This document shows, piece by piece, positions 1 through 7,769 of a stretch of 21,527 nucleotides of DNA (its first letter is position 1; each line of letters starts with the position of its first letter). The DNA lies in NCBI GenBank assembly GCA_910588125.1, contig CAJUPI010000055.1, positions 1 through 21,527 of the forward strand, read 5' to 3'. This DNA is from an uncultured Lachnospiraceae bacterium. Lineage in GTDB: Bacteria; Bacillota; Clostridia; Lachnospirales; Lachnospiraceae. Position numbers and translations under genes: made by a program. The notes under the pieces are model-generated. The model was not told the DNA's origin. It ran no database searches and saw only the letters and a list, made by a program, of their open reading frames with translations.

Positions 1-92
1 GAATTCTTAATCCCGAAACCGGAAAAAGCGGCAGACCATTTCCCGCCGCTTCCCGCTCCTTGTTCCATGGCGTACCTTCTGGGAAAATTAAC
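1..92 (-). repeat. Interspersed repeat, copy 1 (one arm, cut by window edge)
   Basis: Read on the minus strand, this block carries the same ordered landmarks as the copies near 4481 and 7770: GTTAATTTTC, GGTACGCCATGG, an aaggagcggga-like purine stretch, AATGGTCTGC, CGGTTTCGGGAT and AAGAATTC. Only one arm is visible and the rest would lie left of the window. The outer end (83-92) matches the outer end of copy 3, so the unit is at least about 90 bases. It stops some 27 bases before the -35 of the riboswitch promoter. No transposase is associated with it. Confidence 0.8.
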
Positions 93-118
93 GGTCGGAA
101 GCGAATTGAAAAAAGTGC

Positions 119-147
119 TTGCATTTGGCTGGAGAATGGATTATCAT
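119..147 (+). promoter_or_regulatory. Promoter of the purine operon
   Basis: A TTGCAT -35 (119-124) and a TATCAT -10 (142-147) are separated by 17 bases. Transcription would start at about 154, at the 5' edge of the riboswitch aptamer. The -10 is close to consensus and the -35 matches only in TTG. Confidence 0.55.
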
Positions 148-151
148 GAAA

Positions 152-255
152 TGAGACGTGCAACTGGCGGAAATAGTGGGGAACCACAGAGGAGCACGTA
201 GAGAAGAGATGCCGGCCGCCTGGGCGCCATGATTTGTGGTACTCAGGCGGTTTTT
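152..255 (+). promoter_or_regulatory. ZTP/ZMP (pfl-type) riboswitch
   Basis: The stretch matches the ZTP riboswitch consensus. A 5' strand ACGTG (156-160) pairs with CACGT (195-199). The conserved ACTGGCG segment (163-169) follows. An inner stem GTGG (176-179) with CCAC (184-187) surrounds GGAA, then comes GGAGC (191-195). After a linker comes the hallmark 3' segment CCGCCTGGGC (216-225), which forms the pseudoknot and ligand pocket in this class. The aptamer's CCGCCTG is also the 5' arm of an intrinsic terminator, so ligand binding should favour read-through (an ON switch). The family senses the AICAR ribotides ZMP and ZTP, typically in front of purH and folate one-carbon genes. Here the two downstream genes carry out the AICAR-to-IMP steps, so the match is functional as well as structural. 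Confidence 0.93.
216..255 (+). terminator. Riboswitch expression-platform terminator
   Basis: CCGCCTG (216-222) is perfectly complementary to CAGGCGG (244-250), and five T residues follow (251-255). The 5' arm lies inside the conserved ZTP-aptamer segment, so aptamer folding and terminator formation exclude each other. Confidence 0.9.
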
Positions 256-332
256 GATTTTTGGCAAAGCAGATAAAAAGTCAGGCAGGAAGAGTTTGAA
301 GATCAGAAGAAAGGAAACAGGAGGATGAGAAG

Positions 333-1043
333 ATGGACAAGCTTTCTTTGGCACAGGAGCTGAAAGGTAACAGCTATCCGGGACGGGGAATTGTGATCGG
401 GAGAACCCCACAAGGGACGAAAGCCGTGACGGCTTATTTTATTATGGGCAGAAGCGAGAACAGCCGGAACCGGATATTTGTGGAGGACGGAGAAGGGATC
501 CGCACCCAGGCGTTTGACCCGGCGAAATTAAAGGATCCGAGCCTTATTATCTATGCGCCGGTGAGGGTACTGGGCAACAAGACGATTGTGACAAACGGAG
601 ATCAGACCGATACGATTTATGAAGGGATGGATAAGCAGCTGACATTTGAACAGACATTGCGCAGCCGGGAATTTGAGCCCGATGCTCCCAATTATACACC
701 AAGAATTTCCGGAATTATGCATATTGAGAACGGGAAATATAACTATGCAATGTCCATTCTGAAAAGCAATCACGGCGATCCGGCATCATGCTGCCGCTAT
801 ACCTTTGCCTATGAGAATCCGTTGGCGGGAGAAGGCCATTTTATCCATACTTATCAAAGCGACGGTGATCCGCTTCCCAGCTTTGAGGGTGAGCCGAAGC
901 TGGTGGGAACGATGGATGACATCGATGGTTTCACAGAGATGTTGTGGGAGAGCCTGAATGAGGAAAACAAAGTTTCTTTGTTTGTCCGTTATATCGATAT
1001 TGCCACTGGCGGATATGAGAGCAGGATTGTAAATAAAATATAG
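333..1043 (+). CDS. purO: IMP cyclohydrolase, PurO-like
   Basis: A 236-residue protein recognised as the IMP_cyclohyd family (archaeal PurO type), which closes the ring of formyl-AICAR (FAICAR) to give IMP, the last step of purine synthesis. It is unrelated in sequence to the N-terminal cyclohydrolase domain of bifunctional PurH. Visible landmarks are the N-terminal SYPGRGIVIGRTPQG region, AYFIMGRSENSRNR at about residues 34-47, and the RISGIMH segment near residue 124. The length is somewhat above the roughly 200 residues of archaeal PurO. The start is supported by AGGAGG at 319-324, eight bases before the ATG. It is the first gene after the ZTP riboswitch and lies 44 bases before the AICAR formyltransferase, so the pair replaces bifunctional PurH. 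The assignment is from sequence recognition; the gene name follows the archaeal enzyme. Confidence 0.88.
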   Translation: MDKLSLAQELKGNSYPGRGIVIGRTPQGTKAVTAYFIMGRSENSRNRIFVEDGEGIRTQAFDPAKLKDPSLIIYAPVRVLGNKTIVTNGDQTDTIYEGMDKQLTFEQTLRSREFEPDAPNYTPRISGIMHIENGKYNYAMSILKSNHGDPASCCRYTFAYENPLAGEGHFIHTYQSDGDPLPSFEGEPKLVGTMDDIDGFTEMLWESLNEENKVSLFVRYIDIATGGYESRIVNKI

Positions 1044-1087
1044 GTGAGGAACCATTGTTGACAATGAAAGGAAGGATGGATGAGAAT

Positions 1088-2266
1088 ATGAAGGAACTGG
1101 AGCTGAAGTACGGATGTAATCCCAATCAGAAGCCGGCTAAGATTTTTCTGAACCAGGAAAAGGAGCTGCCCATCCAGGTGTTGTCTGGCAGGCCGGGATA
1201 TATCAATCTTTTGGATGCTTTTAACGGCTGGCAGCTGGTTCGGGAGTTGAAAAAGGCTACCGGGCTGCCGGCCGCCACATCGTTTAAGCATGTGTCTCCT
1301 GCAGGTGCGGCAGTAGGGCTGCCATTGGATGAGACGCTGGCAAAAATCTATTGGGTGGACGATATGGGAGAGCTTTCGCCCCTGGCCAGTGCTTATGCCC
1401 GGGCCAGAGGTGCGGATCGGATGTCTTCTTTTGGAGATTTTATTGCTCTGTCGGATGTGTGTGACAGTGATACGGCGCGTCTGATCAAACGCGAGGTATC
1501 GGATGGTGTGATTGCGCCGGGATATGAGCCGGAAGCGCTGGAGATTTTAAAATCGAAGAAAAATGGGAATTATTGTGTGATTGCGATCGACGAGACATAT
1601 GAGCCGGAGCCGGTTGAACAAAAGCAGGTATTCGGTGTGGTATTTGAACAGGGCAGAAATGATCTGGATATTAATACGGAGCTTTTGGCAAATGTGGTGA
1701 CGGACAATAAAGTGATTCCTGATGCGTCGAAGACAGATCTGCTGATTTCTCTGATTACTTTGAAATATACACAGTCCAACTCGGTCTGTTATGCCAAGGG
1801 CGGACAAGCTATCGGTATCGGGGCCGGACAACAGTCCCGGGTACATTGTACCAGGCTGGCCGGCCAAAAGGCGGACAACTGGTTTTTGCGCCAGGCGCCA
1901 CAGGTGCTGAACCTGCAGTTTGTGGAGGGGATCAAAAGGGCAGATCGGGACAATGCGATTGATGTCTACATTGGCGAAGAGTATATGGATGTTTTGGCAG
2001 ATGGCGCCTGGGAGAAGATTTTCCGGGTGAAGCCGCCGGCATTTACCCGGGAAGAAAAGCGTGCCTGGCTGGATCAGATGAAGGATGTGGCTCTGGGATC
2101 GGATGCGTTTTTCCCATTTGGGGACAATATTGAGCGGGCATATAAGAGCGGAGTCCGTTATATTGCCCAGCCGGGAGGATCTGTGCGGGATGATAATGTG
2201 ATTGAGACCTGCAATAAATATGGGATGGCAATGGCCTTTACCGGAATTCGCCTGTTCCATCATTGA
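1088..2266 (+). CDS. purH: AICAR formyltransferase, stand-alone PurH C-terminal domain
   Basis: This enzyme transfers a formyl group from 10-formyl-tetrahydrofolate to AICAR ribotide, giving FAICAR. The AICARFT signature FKHVSPAGAAVG is at residues 66-77, with the Lys67-His68 pair that forms the catalytic centre in the family. Other family landmarks are GDFIALSD, IGIGAGQQSRVHC, KADNW and the C-terminal AQPGGSVRDDNVI. At about 392 residues it lacks the MGS-like cyclohydrolase domain of bifunctional PurH. The start chosen is ATG 1088, 12 bases after AAAGGAAGG (1067-1075). In-frame alternatives are TTG 1055, ATG 1064 and ATG 1076, of which 1076 abuts the Shine-Dalgarno and is unlikely. It is co-transcribed with the PurO-like gene under the ZTP riboswitch, whose ligand is this enzyme's substrate. 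Confidence 0.93.
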   Translation: MKELELKYGCNPNQKPAKIFLNQEKELPIQVLSGRPGYINLLDAFNGWQLVRELKKATGLPAATSFKHVSPAGAAVGLPLDETLAKIYWVDDMGELSPLASAYARARGADRMSSFGDFIALSDVCDSDTARLIKREVSDGVIAPGYEPEALEILKSKKNGNYCVIAIDETYEPEPVEQKQVFGVVFEQGRNDLDINTELLANVVTDNKVIPDASKTDLLISLITLKYTQSNSVCYAKGGQAIGIGAGQQSRVHCTRLAGQKADNWFLRQAPQVLNLQFVEGIKRADRDNAIDVYIGEEYMDVLADGAWEKIFRVKPPAFTREEKRAWLDQMKDVALGSDAFFPFGDNIERAYKSGVRYIAQPGGSVRDDNVIETCNKYGMAMAFTGIRLFHH

Positions 2267-2307
2267 GAAAAGAAACCCGGAGGTGTGCAGAGAAAGGCTG
2301 AAATCAG

Positions 2308-3447
2308 ATGAAGCAAAATAGAAATCCATTTGAGGATTTATTTGGCCCGGGGGGATTGGGCGCGGGAAGGACCCCGGGAGGCGGCCGCCAGAAAGCAGAA
2401 AGCGGCGATCCACAGAGAGAAAAGGAGCCGGAACGGTTTGACTCAAACGGCAATCCTGTGCGCCGGTTCCATCCGTTTCGGGGGCTGGGCCTGGGGCTTT
2501 TTGTGCTGTTTTTGTTGTTGGCGGGCATGAACAGTTATTACATGCTGGATGAAGAGAACTATGCCGTGGTGGTGACGTTGGGAAGTGCCGAAGCGGTGTC
2601 TCAAGCCGGATTGCATTTTAAAATTCCGTTTGTCCAGCGGGTACGGATGGTATCAAAGGGGATTAAGGGAATGCCGATCGGCTATACGCTGGAAACAAAG
2701 GAATCCATCGATGAAGAATCGGTGATGATCACCAAGGACTTTAATTTCGTCAATACGGATTTTTATTTGGAGTATATGGTCAATGATCCGGTGAAATATC
2801 TGTACGCTTCCGCCGATCCGGAGGCAACTCTGAAAATGCTGGCGCAATCCTATATCCGTGATACGGTAGGCATATACAATGTAGACGATGTCATTACCAC
2901 CGGAAAGGCGCTGATTCAGTCAGAGATCAAAGAGAAGCTGACTAACCGGATGATGGCAGAGGATATTGGCCTGTCGGTGGTGAATATCACGATACAAGAT
3001 GCATTCCCTCCTACGACAGAGGTCATGAATGCCTTTAAAAATGTGGAAAATGCTAAGCAGGGGAAAGAGACTGCCATCAACAATGCCAATAAGGACCGCA
3101 ACGAGAAGATTCCACAGGCAGAGGCAGAATGTGACCAGATCATCAAGAATGCAGAGGCGGAAAAGGAAGCGCGTGTGAATGAGGCTCAGGGGCAGGTAGC
3201 CCGATTTGAGCAGATGTATGCGGAATATAGCAAGTATCCGCTGATTACCAAGCAAAGGATGTTCTACGAGACGATGGAGGAGCTGCTTCCGGGGCTGAGG
3301 GTTTATCTGATAGATGAAAGCGGCACTCAGAAGCTGCTTCCGTTAGATACTTTTGTGTCCTCTGGTCCGTCGTCGCAAAATCATGTTTCCGGGAATGAAG
3401 GGGCAGCAGAAGAAGCAATCGGAGAAAGCGGGGAGGTGGCGCAATGA
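2308..3447 (+). CDS. hflK: HflK-like SPFH/band 7 membrane protein
   Basis: This is the HflK subunit of the HflKC complex, a membrane SPFH assembly that in other bacteria surrounds or modulates the FtsH protease. The first 57 residues are Gly/Pro-rich and polar, with NPFEDLFGPGG as typical HflK N-terminus. A single membrane segment spans about residues 59-79. The band 7 domain follows (ENYAVVVTLG through about residue 255), then an Ala/Glu-rich coiled coil (AEAECDQIIKNAEAEKEARVNEAQG), and finally a Ser/Glu-rich tail. It has 379 residues against about 420 in E. coli. Its stop overlaps the hflC start by four bases (ATGA), indicating coupled translation. Only 41 bases separate it from purH, so it may share the riboswitch-controlled transcript. 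No ftsH is in the window. Confidence 0.9.
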   Translation: MKQNRNPFEDLFGPGGLGAGRTPGGGRQKAESGDPQREKEPERFDSNGNPVRRFHPFRGLGLGLFVLFLLLAGMNSYYMLDEENYAVVVTLGSAEAVSQAGLHFKIPFVQRVRMVSKGIKGMPIGYTLETKESIDEESVMITKDFNFVNTDFYLEYMVNDPVKYLYASADPEATLKMLAQSYIRDTVGIYNVDDVITTGKALIQSEIKEKLTNRMMAEDIGLSVVNITIQDAFPPTTEVMNAFKNVENAKQGKETAINNANKDRNEKIPQAEAECDQIIKNAEAEKEARVNEAQGQVARFEQMYAEYSKYPLITKQRMFYETMEELLPGLRVYLIDESGTQKLLPLDTFVSSGPSSQNHVSGNEGAAEEAIGESGEVAQ

Positions 3448-4313
3448 AGCAGGCAGGTAAGGCCGTCACAGCACTGATTATGATGCTGGCAGTGGTGCTG
3501 TTTTTTGCCTCGGTGGTGATCACTTATCCGGATGAATACCAGCTGATTCGGCAGTTTGGTGAGATTGTGCGGGTGGTGGAGACTCCGGGCGTATCTTTTA
3601 AAATTCCTTTTGTGCAGACCAGCGCGTCAGTTCCCAGAGAGCTGCAGATTTATGATATTCCCAAGTCGGATGTAATTACCAAAGACAAAAAAAGTATGAT
3701 TGCCGATGCTTTTGTGCTGTGGCGGATCTCCGATCCGGTTTTGTTTACCAGGCACTTGAATGGCCAGGTGGCACAGGCGCAGTCAAGAATCTCTGCTTCT
3801 GTGTTCTCGTCCATGAAATCGGTGATATCCAATATGGATCAGGCGGAGATCATTGAAAACCGAAACGGTAAGCTGGCATTGGATATCAAAGAAAATATCG
3901 GAGATTCTCTGGACGGCTATGGAATTACGGTGCTGGCGGTAGAGACAAAGTCCCTGGATATGCCAGACGATAATAAGCAGGCGGTTTATGACCGGATGAT
4001 CTCGGAGAGAAACAATATTGCCGCTTCTTTTACGGCGCAAGGTAATTCTTCGGCACAGAAGATTAAAAATGATACTACCAAAGAGGTATCAGTGATGAAA
4101 TCGAAAGCGCAGGCAGAAGCAGAGAAAATCAAAGCAGAGGGCGAAGCTCAATATATGCAAATCCTTTCAAACGCCTACAACGATGCGAATAAAGCCGATT
4201 TTTATAATTTTGTCCGCTCACTGGACGCGGCAAAGGCTTCTCTGAAAAATGGGGACAATACCCTGATTTTAGATAAAAGTTCGCCGATGGCACAGATTTT
4301 TTATGGGTATTAG
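3444..4313 (+). CDS. hflC: HflC-like SPFH/band 7 membrane protein
   Basis: The partner of HflK: an N-terminal membrane anchor (residues 8-27), then an SPFH/band 7 domain beginning PDEYQLIRQFGEIVRVVETPG with the FKIPFVQ motif, then an Ala/Glu/Lys coiled coil (KSKAQAEAEKIKAEGEAQYMQIL). The end, FYNFVRSLDAAKASLKNGDNTLILD, is typical of HflC C-termini. At 289 residues it is slightly shorter than the E. coli protein (about 334). AGGTGG and similar purine stretches inside the end of hflK serve as the ribosome-binding site. No clear T-tailed terminator follows; the palindromic repeat at 4490-4622 is the first strong hairpin downstream. Confidence 0.9.
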   Translation: MKQAGKAVTALIMMLAVVLFFASVVITYPDEYQLIRQFGEIVRVVETPGVSFKIPFVQTSASVPRELQIYDIPKSDVITKDKKSMIADAFVLWRISDPVLFTRHLNGQVAQAQSRISASVFSSMKSVISNMDQAEIIENRNGKLALDIKENIGDSLDGYGITVLAVETKSLDMPDDNKQAVYDRMISERNNIAASFTAQGNSSAQKIKNDTTKEVSVMKSKAQAEAEKIKAEGEAQYMQILSNAYNDANKADFYNFVRSLDAAKASLKNGDNTLILDKSSPMAQIFYGY

Positions 4314-4480
4314 TGTGATTTAGACAAGTTTCGGCGCTCCCAATGATTCTGTTTTTAATTGGTACTCTGAAAAACACATACCTGTGAAAATGCATATATA
4401 GGTTCTGAATGATTCCGGTTAGGAAATAATATCTGTAAGCACCGTCACCAATAGGGGAGGAATCAAAAAACAGGGGATTC

Positions 4481-4622
4481 TGCAGGTACGCCATGGAAAA
4501 AGGAGCGGGAAGAGGCTGAAAAATGGTCCGCTGCTTTTTCCGGTTTCGGGATCAAGAATTTCCCTGCAAAGTCAAAAGCGGCAGACCATTTTCCCGCCTC
4601 TTCCCGCCCCTTTTTCCATGGC
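4481..4622 (+). repeat. Interspersed repeat, copy 2 (full palindromic form)
   Basis: Two 49-base arms, 4490-4538 and 4574-4622, are inverted copies of one another with five mismatches, and both begin with GCCATGG. The 35-base spacer holds CGGTTTCGGGATCAAGAATT and TGCAAAGTC, which recur in copy 3. As RNA or single-stranded DNA it would form a very long hairpin. The rest of the 386-base gap between hflC and the carbamate kinase gene (4314-4480 and 4623-4699) shows no gene. A small hairpin CTGAG-CATT-CTCAG lies just outside the right arm at 4623-4636. Open frames through the element encode only a low-quality RFRDQEF-type peptide and are not called. Confidence 0.85.
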
Positions 4623-4699
4623 TGAGCATTCTCAGAGCTAAACGTAATGACATTGGGTCCCCGCCTCTGTTTTTTTGGCTCCCCCTTGTTCGCAAGTTT

Positions 4700-5635
4700 T
4701 CATGCTTCAATGCAAGTTCCGGCCTGTCCTTCCATGCTGTCAAGAATTTTATCAAGAGTAGTGATGACTGTTTTGCGGTTTTTGCCGGATTTGAGGAAGG
4801 CCAGGGCAGCCTCAATCTTGGGGAGCATGGACGCAAACTCGAAATGCCCCTGGAGGATATATTCCTCAGCTTCACGGATTGTCATGTGGCTGATGGATTT
4901 TTCCTGCGGTGTGCCGTAATTTAGGGTAACATTGGTCACGCTGGTGGCGATCATCAGCATGTCGGCATCTGTTTCTGTCGCCAGCAGCCCGGCAGCCAGA
5001 TCTTTTTCGATGACAGCGCTGGCTCCTTTTAGATGGGAACCCTGTTCCAGAACCGGGATACCGCCGCCCCCGCAGCAGATTACGATCTGATCGGCATCGA
5101 GCAGGGCGCGAATCGCATCGATTTCTATAATAGAGACTGGTTTAGGCGCTGAGACGATCCGCTGCCACCCGCGGCCGGGTACTTCCGTGACATAATTGCC
5201 TTTGGCTTCTTCGGCGTCGGCTTCCTGACGGGTCATATAGCGTCCAATTTTTTTGATCGGATGATAAAAAGAATCGTCGTAAGGATTCACCATCATTTGA
5301 GTCAGAATCGTGGAAACTGGCTTGTAGATGCCCCGGCGGAGCAGCTCGGAGCGGATGCCATTTTGTAAATCATAGCCGATATAGCCCTGGCTCATAGCAG
5401 AACATACGGACATGGGGGCGGCCGTGTAGCCTGGATGCTGCCGGGAGAATTCATTCATAGCCGTATGGATCATACCGACCTGGGGGGCATTGCTGTGGAC
5501 AAGAGCAACCTGCCACCCTTTTTGTATAAGGTCAGCTACCACCTGGGCAGTACCTGTGACAGCCGCCTTCTGCTCAGGAAGATTGGTGCCAAGGGCATGA
5601 TGTCCCAAAGCGATGACGATGCGTTTTTTTGCCAT
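4700..5635 (-). CDS. arcC: Carbamate kinase family protein
   Basis: Carbamate kinases interconvert ATP plus carbamate and ADP plus carbamoyl phosphate; physiologically they usually make ATP. The 311-residue protein has the family layout: an N-terminal nucleotide/phosphate-binding loop, PMSVCSAMSQGYIGYDLQN, RRIVSAPKP-type and IVICCGGGGIPV segments, KGASAVIEKDLA with its lysine, and MLPKIEAA near the C-terminus. Two signatures deviate: the usual GGNA loop is GHHALG (residues 11-16), and HGNGPQVG is HSNAPQVG (47-54). The start at 5635 follows AGAAGG (5649-5644) by eight bases and begins MAKKRIVIALG; longer in-frame readings upstream cross the promoter and are unlikely. No arginine deiminase, ornithine transcarbamylase or other carbamoyl-phosphate pathway gene adjoins it, so the pathway is unclear. 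Confidence 0.88.
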   Translation of the reverse strand: MAKKRIVIALGHHALGTNLPEQKAAVTGTAQVVADLIQKGWQVALVHSNAPQVGMIHTAMNEFSRQHPGYTAAPMSVCSAMSQGYIGYDLQNGIRSELLRRGIYKPVSTILTQMMVNPYDDSFYHPIKKIGRYMTRQEADAEEAKGNYVTEVPGRGWQRIVSAPKPVSIIEIDAIRALLDADQIVICCGGGGIPVLEQGSHLKGASAVIEKDLAAGLLATETDADMLMIATSVTNVTLNYGTPQEKSISHMTIREAEEYILQGHFEFASMLPKIEAALAFLKSGKNRKTVITTLDKILDSMEGQAGTCIEA

Positions 5636-5672
5636 AGGAAAAACCTTCTTTCTGTGGGAGTTTTTCCATATT

Positions 5673-5701
5673 ATTATAGTATTTGGGGTGGAAAAAAGCA
5701 A
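5673..5701 (-). promoter_or_regulatory. Promoter of the carbamate kinase gene
   Basis: Reading on the minus strand, a TTGCTT -35 (5701-5696) and a perfect TATAAT -10 (5678-5673) are separated by 17 bases. The start codon is about 38 bases downstream of the -10. Confidence 0.7.
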
Positions 5702-5709
5702 TGACTTTG

Positions 5710-5718
5710 TGATACAAT
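5710..5718 (+). promoter_or_regulatory. Extended -10 promoter for the CPBP protease-glycosyltransferase pair
   Basis: TGATACAAT is an extended -10 (TG-N-TACAAT, with the hexamer at 5713-5718). No good -35 is present at the right distance. It lies back to back with the carbamate kinase promoter. Confidence 0.45.
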
Positions 5719-5798
5719 AGGAAAGGTGCGCCATAACCCATGTTTTTAGAGTGATTGAAAGGGCAATCAGGGAATTCGGTTTAGCGGGGAGATATTTC

Positions 5799-6602
5799 AT
5801 GAAAACCATGCCATATATTATGAAGCTGTTGTGGGTGTTGCTGCTTCCGCTTTTGATTTATCTGATTGTGATGGAGCTGGTGTTTGTGCCGTGGGAGCTT
5901 TTTACCCGTGAAGCAGGTGAGGAACAAAAGCTGTTTCTGACTGCGGTGGCTGCCGCTTTGGCTTCGGTACCTTTGGGACTTTGGTATTGTCGCGGAAGAA
6001 AAAGCATAATTAAAAAAGGGCGATGGCATCCATGGCTGGTGATTTGCGTGATAGCGGCCGGGTCGGGCGCCTGCCTGTTTTTTAATGGAATATTATATTG
6101 GCTTCCACTGCCGGCAGAAGGATATTATGAGGTGAAGCATGTGCTGTACCGGCCATCTTTATTCATTCAGCTTGTATGTATGGGGCTCGTGATTCCAATA
6201 GCAGAGGAGCTGGTTTTTCGGGGATTGGGATACGGAAGGCTTCGTGGGAAGCTTTCAGCCGGGAAAGCTAATGTTATTTCTGCCATATGGTTTGGCCTTT
6301 ACCATGGAAACTTGCTCCAGGGAATTTATGCAGGGATTTTGGGGGCGATTGCCGCTGCTTTTTTTGAGGCCAGTGGCAGTTTGTGGGGTTGCTTCTTGTT
6401 TCATGGAGTGGCAAACGTGACGGCAATTATCGGAACCCGTTATTTTTCAGGGGAGAGTACCGGAATTTTGACAGGCCGGGAACCGAGGGCAATTGCTCTT
6501 GGCGGTTTGCTGCTGACAGTGGCGGTTGCGGCATTTTTCCAATATACGCGAAGCAGCAGGAGGGCTGCCAATAAGATAAGAAGGGACGGAGAAAAAACGT
6601 GA
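5799..6602 (+). CDS. CPBP family intramembrane metalloprotease
   Basis: A 267-residue polytopic membrane protein of the CPBP/Abi (CAAX protease and bacteriocin-processing) family. The diagnostic motifs are EELVFRG (Glu136, Glu137, Arg141), WFGLYHG (His169) and FLFHGVAN (His202, Asn206), all within the membrane-embedded C-terminal half. Hydrophobic segments occur at about residues 8-30, 45-62, 79-99, 121-136, 158-188, 195-210 and 230-250. ATG 5799 is chosen because GGGGAGA (5785-5791) precedes it by seven bases; an in-frame GTG at 5751 would add 16 residues. The stop overlaps the glycosyltransferase start (GTGA, 6599-6602). Members process prenylated or peptide substrates or give self-immunity to bacteriocins; nothing nearby points to a particular substrate. 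Confidence 0.85.
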   Translation: MKTMPYIMKLLWVLLLPLLIYLIVMELVFVPWELFTREAGEEQKLFLTAVAAALASVPLGLWYCRGRKSIIKKGRWHPWLVICVIAAGSGACLFFNGILYWLPLPAEGYYEVKHVLYRPSLFIQLVCMGLVIPIAEELVFRGLGYGRLRGKLSAGKANVISAIWFGLYHGNLLQGIYAGILGAIAAAFFEASGSLWGCFLFHGVANVTAIIGTRYFSGESTGILTGREPRAIALGGLLLTVAVAAFFQYTRSSRRAANKIRRDGEKT

Positions 6603-7618
6603 AGCTGTTATCGATAGCAATACCATGCTATAATTCGGAAAATTACATGAGGAAATGTATTGATTCGCTGTTACCAGGTGGGGATGAGGTGGAAATTCTG
6701 ATCGTGGATGATGGCTCCCTCAAGGATCGGACAGCAGAGATTGCTGATGAATACGAGGCAAAATATCCCGGCATTTGCCGTGCTATTCATCAGGAAAACG
6801 GAGGACATGGGGAAGCCGTCAATGCTGGGCTGCGGGCTGCCACCGGTATTTATTTTAAAGTCGTGGATAGTGATGACTGGGTCAATGCAGAAGCATACCA
6901 GGAAGTAATGGAGGTACTGCGGCGGTTTGTGTATGGTGATGAGACCCTGGATATGCTGGTGACGAATTTTGTCTATGAAAAACAGGGGGCAAAACATAAG
7001 AGAGTAATGCAATACCGTACGGCTTTGCCCAAACGGGAGCTGATGACCTGGGATGATGTGAAAGTATTTATCCTCGGACAGTATATTTTGATGCACTCGG
7101 TCGTTTACCGGACGGAAATGCTCCGGGATTGCGGACTGGAGCTGCCCAAACATACTTTTTATGTAGATAATATTTTTGTCTATCAGCCGTTGCCTTATGT
7201 GAAGACGTTATATTATCTGGATGTGAATTTTTACCGGTATTTTATCGGGCGGGAGGATCAATCCGTCAACGAGCAGGTGATGATCGGCCGGATTGATCAA
7301 CAGATTCTGGTGACAAAGCTGATGCTGGACTGTTGTGATCTGAGTAAAGTCAGCAGCCGGAAGCTGCGTCATTACATGGTACGTTATCTGGAGATCATGA
7401 TGACAATTGCCTCGATCCTGGCAATTAAGTCAGGGATGGAGGAAAATATGGCCAAGAAAAAAGAACTGTGGCAATATCTGCGGAAAAAGAATCTTCCATT
7501 GTTTTTGAGGTTGAGATGGGGATTTTTAGGACAGGGGATGAATCTTCCGGGAAAGAGTGGGAGAAGCGTATCAATAGCGGGCTATAAGATCAGCCAGAAA
7601 TTTTTCGGATTCAATTAA
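6599..7618 (+). CDS. Family 2 glycosyltransferase (GT-A fold)
   Basis: A 339-residue GT2 transferase. The N-terminus, LLSIAIPCYNSENYMRKCIDSLL, is the standard nucleotide-sugar-binding start. IVDDGS (residues 35-40) and the metal-binding VVDSDDW (residues 88-94) follow, with GGHGEAVNAGL between them. The C-terminal third has no obvious multi-span membrane domain, so it is probably a cytoplasmic or peripheral enzyme that adds a sugar to a cell-envelope glycan or lipid. The start is GTG 6599, overlapping the CPBP stop by four bases, so the two are translationally coupled. Donor and acceptor cannot be read from the sequence. Confidence 0.87.
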   Translation: MKLLSIAIPCYNSENYMRKCIDSLLPGGDEVEILIVDDGSLKDRTAEIADEYEAKYPGICRAIHQENGGHGEAVNAGLRAATGIYFKVVDSDDWVNAEAYQEVMEVLRRFVYGDETLDMLVTNFVYEKQGAKHKRVMQYRTALPKRELMTWDDVKVFILGQYILMHSVVYRTEMLRDCGLELPKHTFYVDNIFVYQPLPYVKTLYYLDVNFYRYFIGREDQSVNEQVMIGRIDQQILVTKLMLDCCDLSKVSSRKLRHYMVRYLEIMMTIASILAIKSGMEENMAKKKELWQYLRKKNLPLFLRLRWGFLGQGMNLPGKSGRSVSIAGYKISQKFFGFN

Positions 7619-7620
7619 AT

Positions 7621-7642
7621 GCTGCAAGAAGGGCGCAGCTTT
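7621..7642 (+). terminator. Weak terminator-like hairpin after the glycosyltransferase gene
   Basis: GCTGC (7621-7625) pairs with GCAGC (7635-7639), and only three T residues follow. The stem is short and the T-run poor, so termination here is doubtful. Confidence 0.3.
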
Positions 7643-7769
7643 GGGGAGGAAGATGTGTCTGTTTTACTTTCCCAGGGCTGCGAAATGTTTGCCGGTTTTC
7701 GAAAGAACAGAGAGTTCGGATTGTTCTTATAAAATAAAAAAGCATCCATCTTGCTATCAATGTCATTCA

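Noticed and set aside
1547..2446. 299-codon minus-strand frame opposite the AICAR formyltransferase
   Set aside because: It lies antisense to a gene with full family motifs and has no domain of its own.
4523..4924. Open frame of 133 codons starting in repeat copy 2
   Set aside because: It runs antisense through the 3' end of the well-supported carbamate kinase gene and starts in the repeat.
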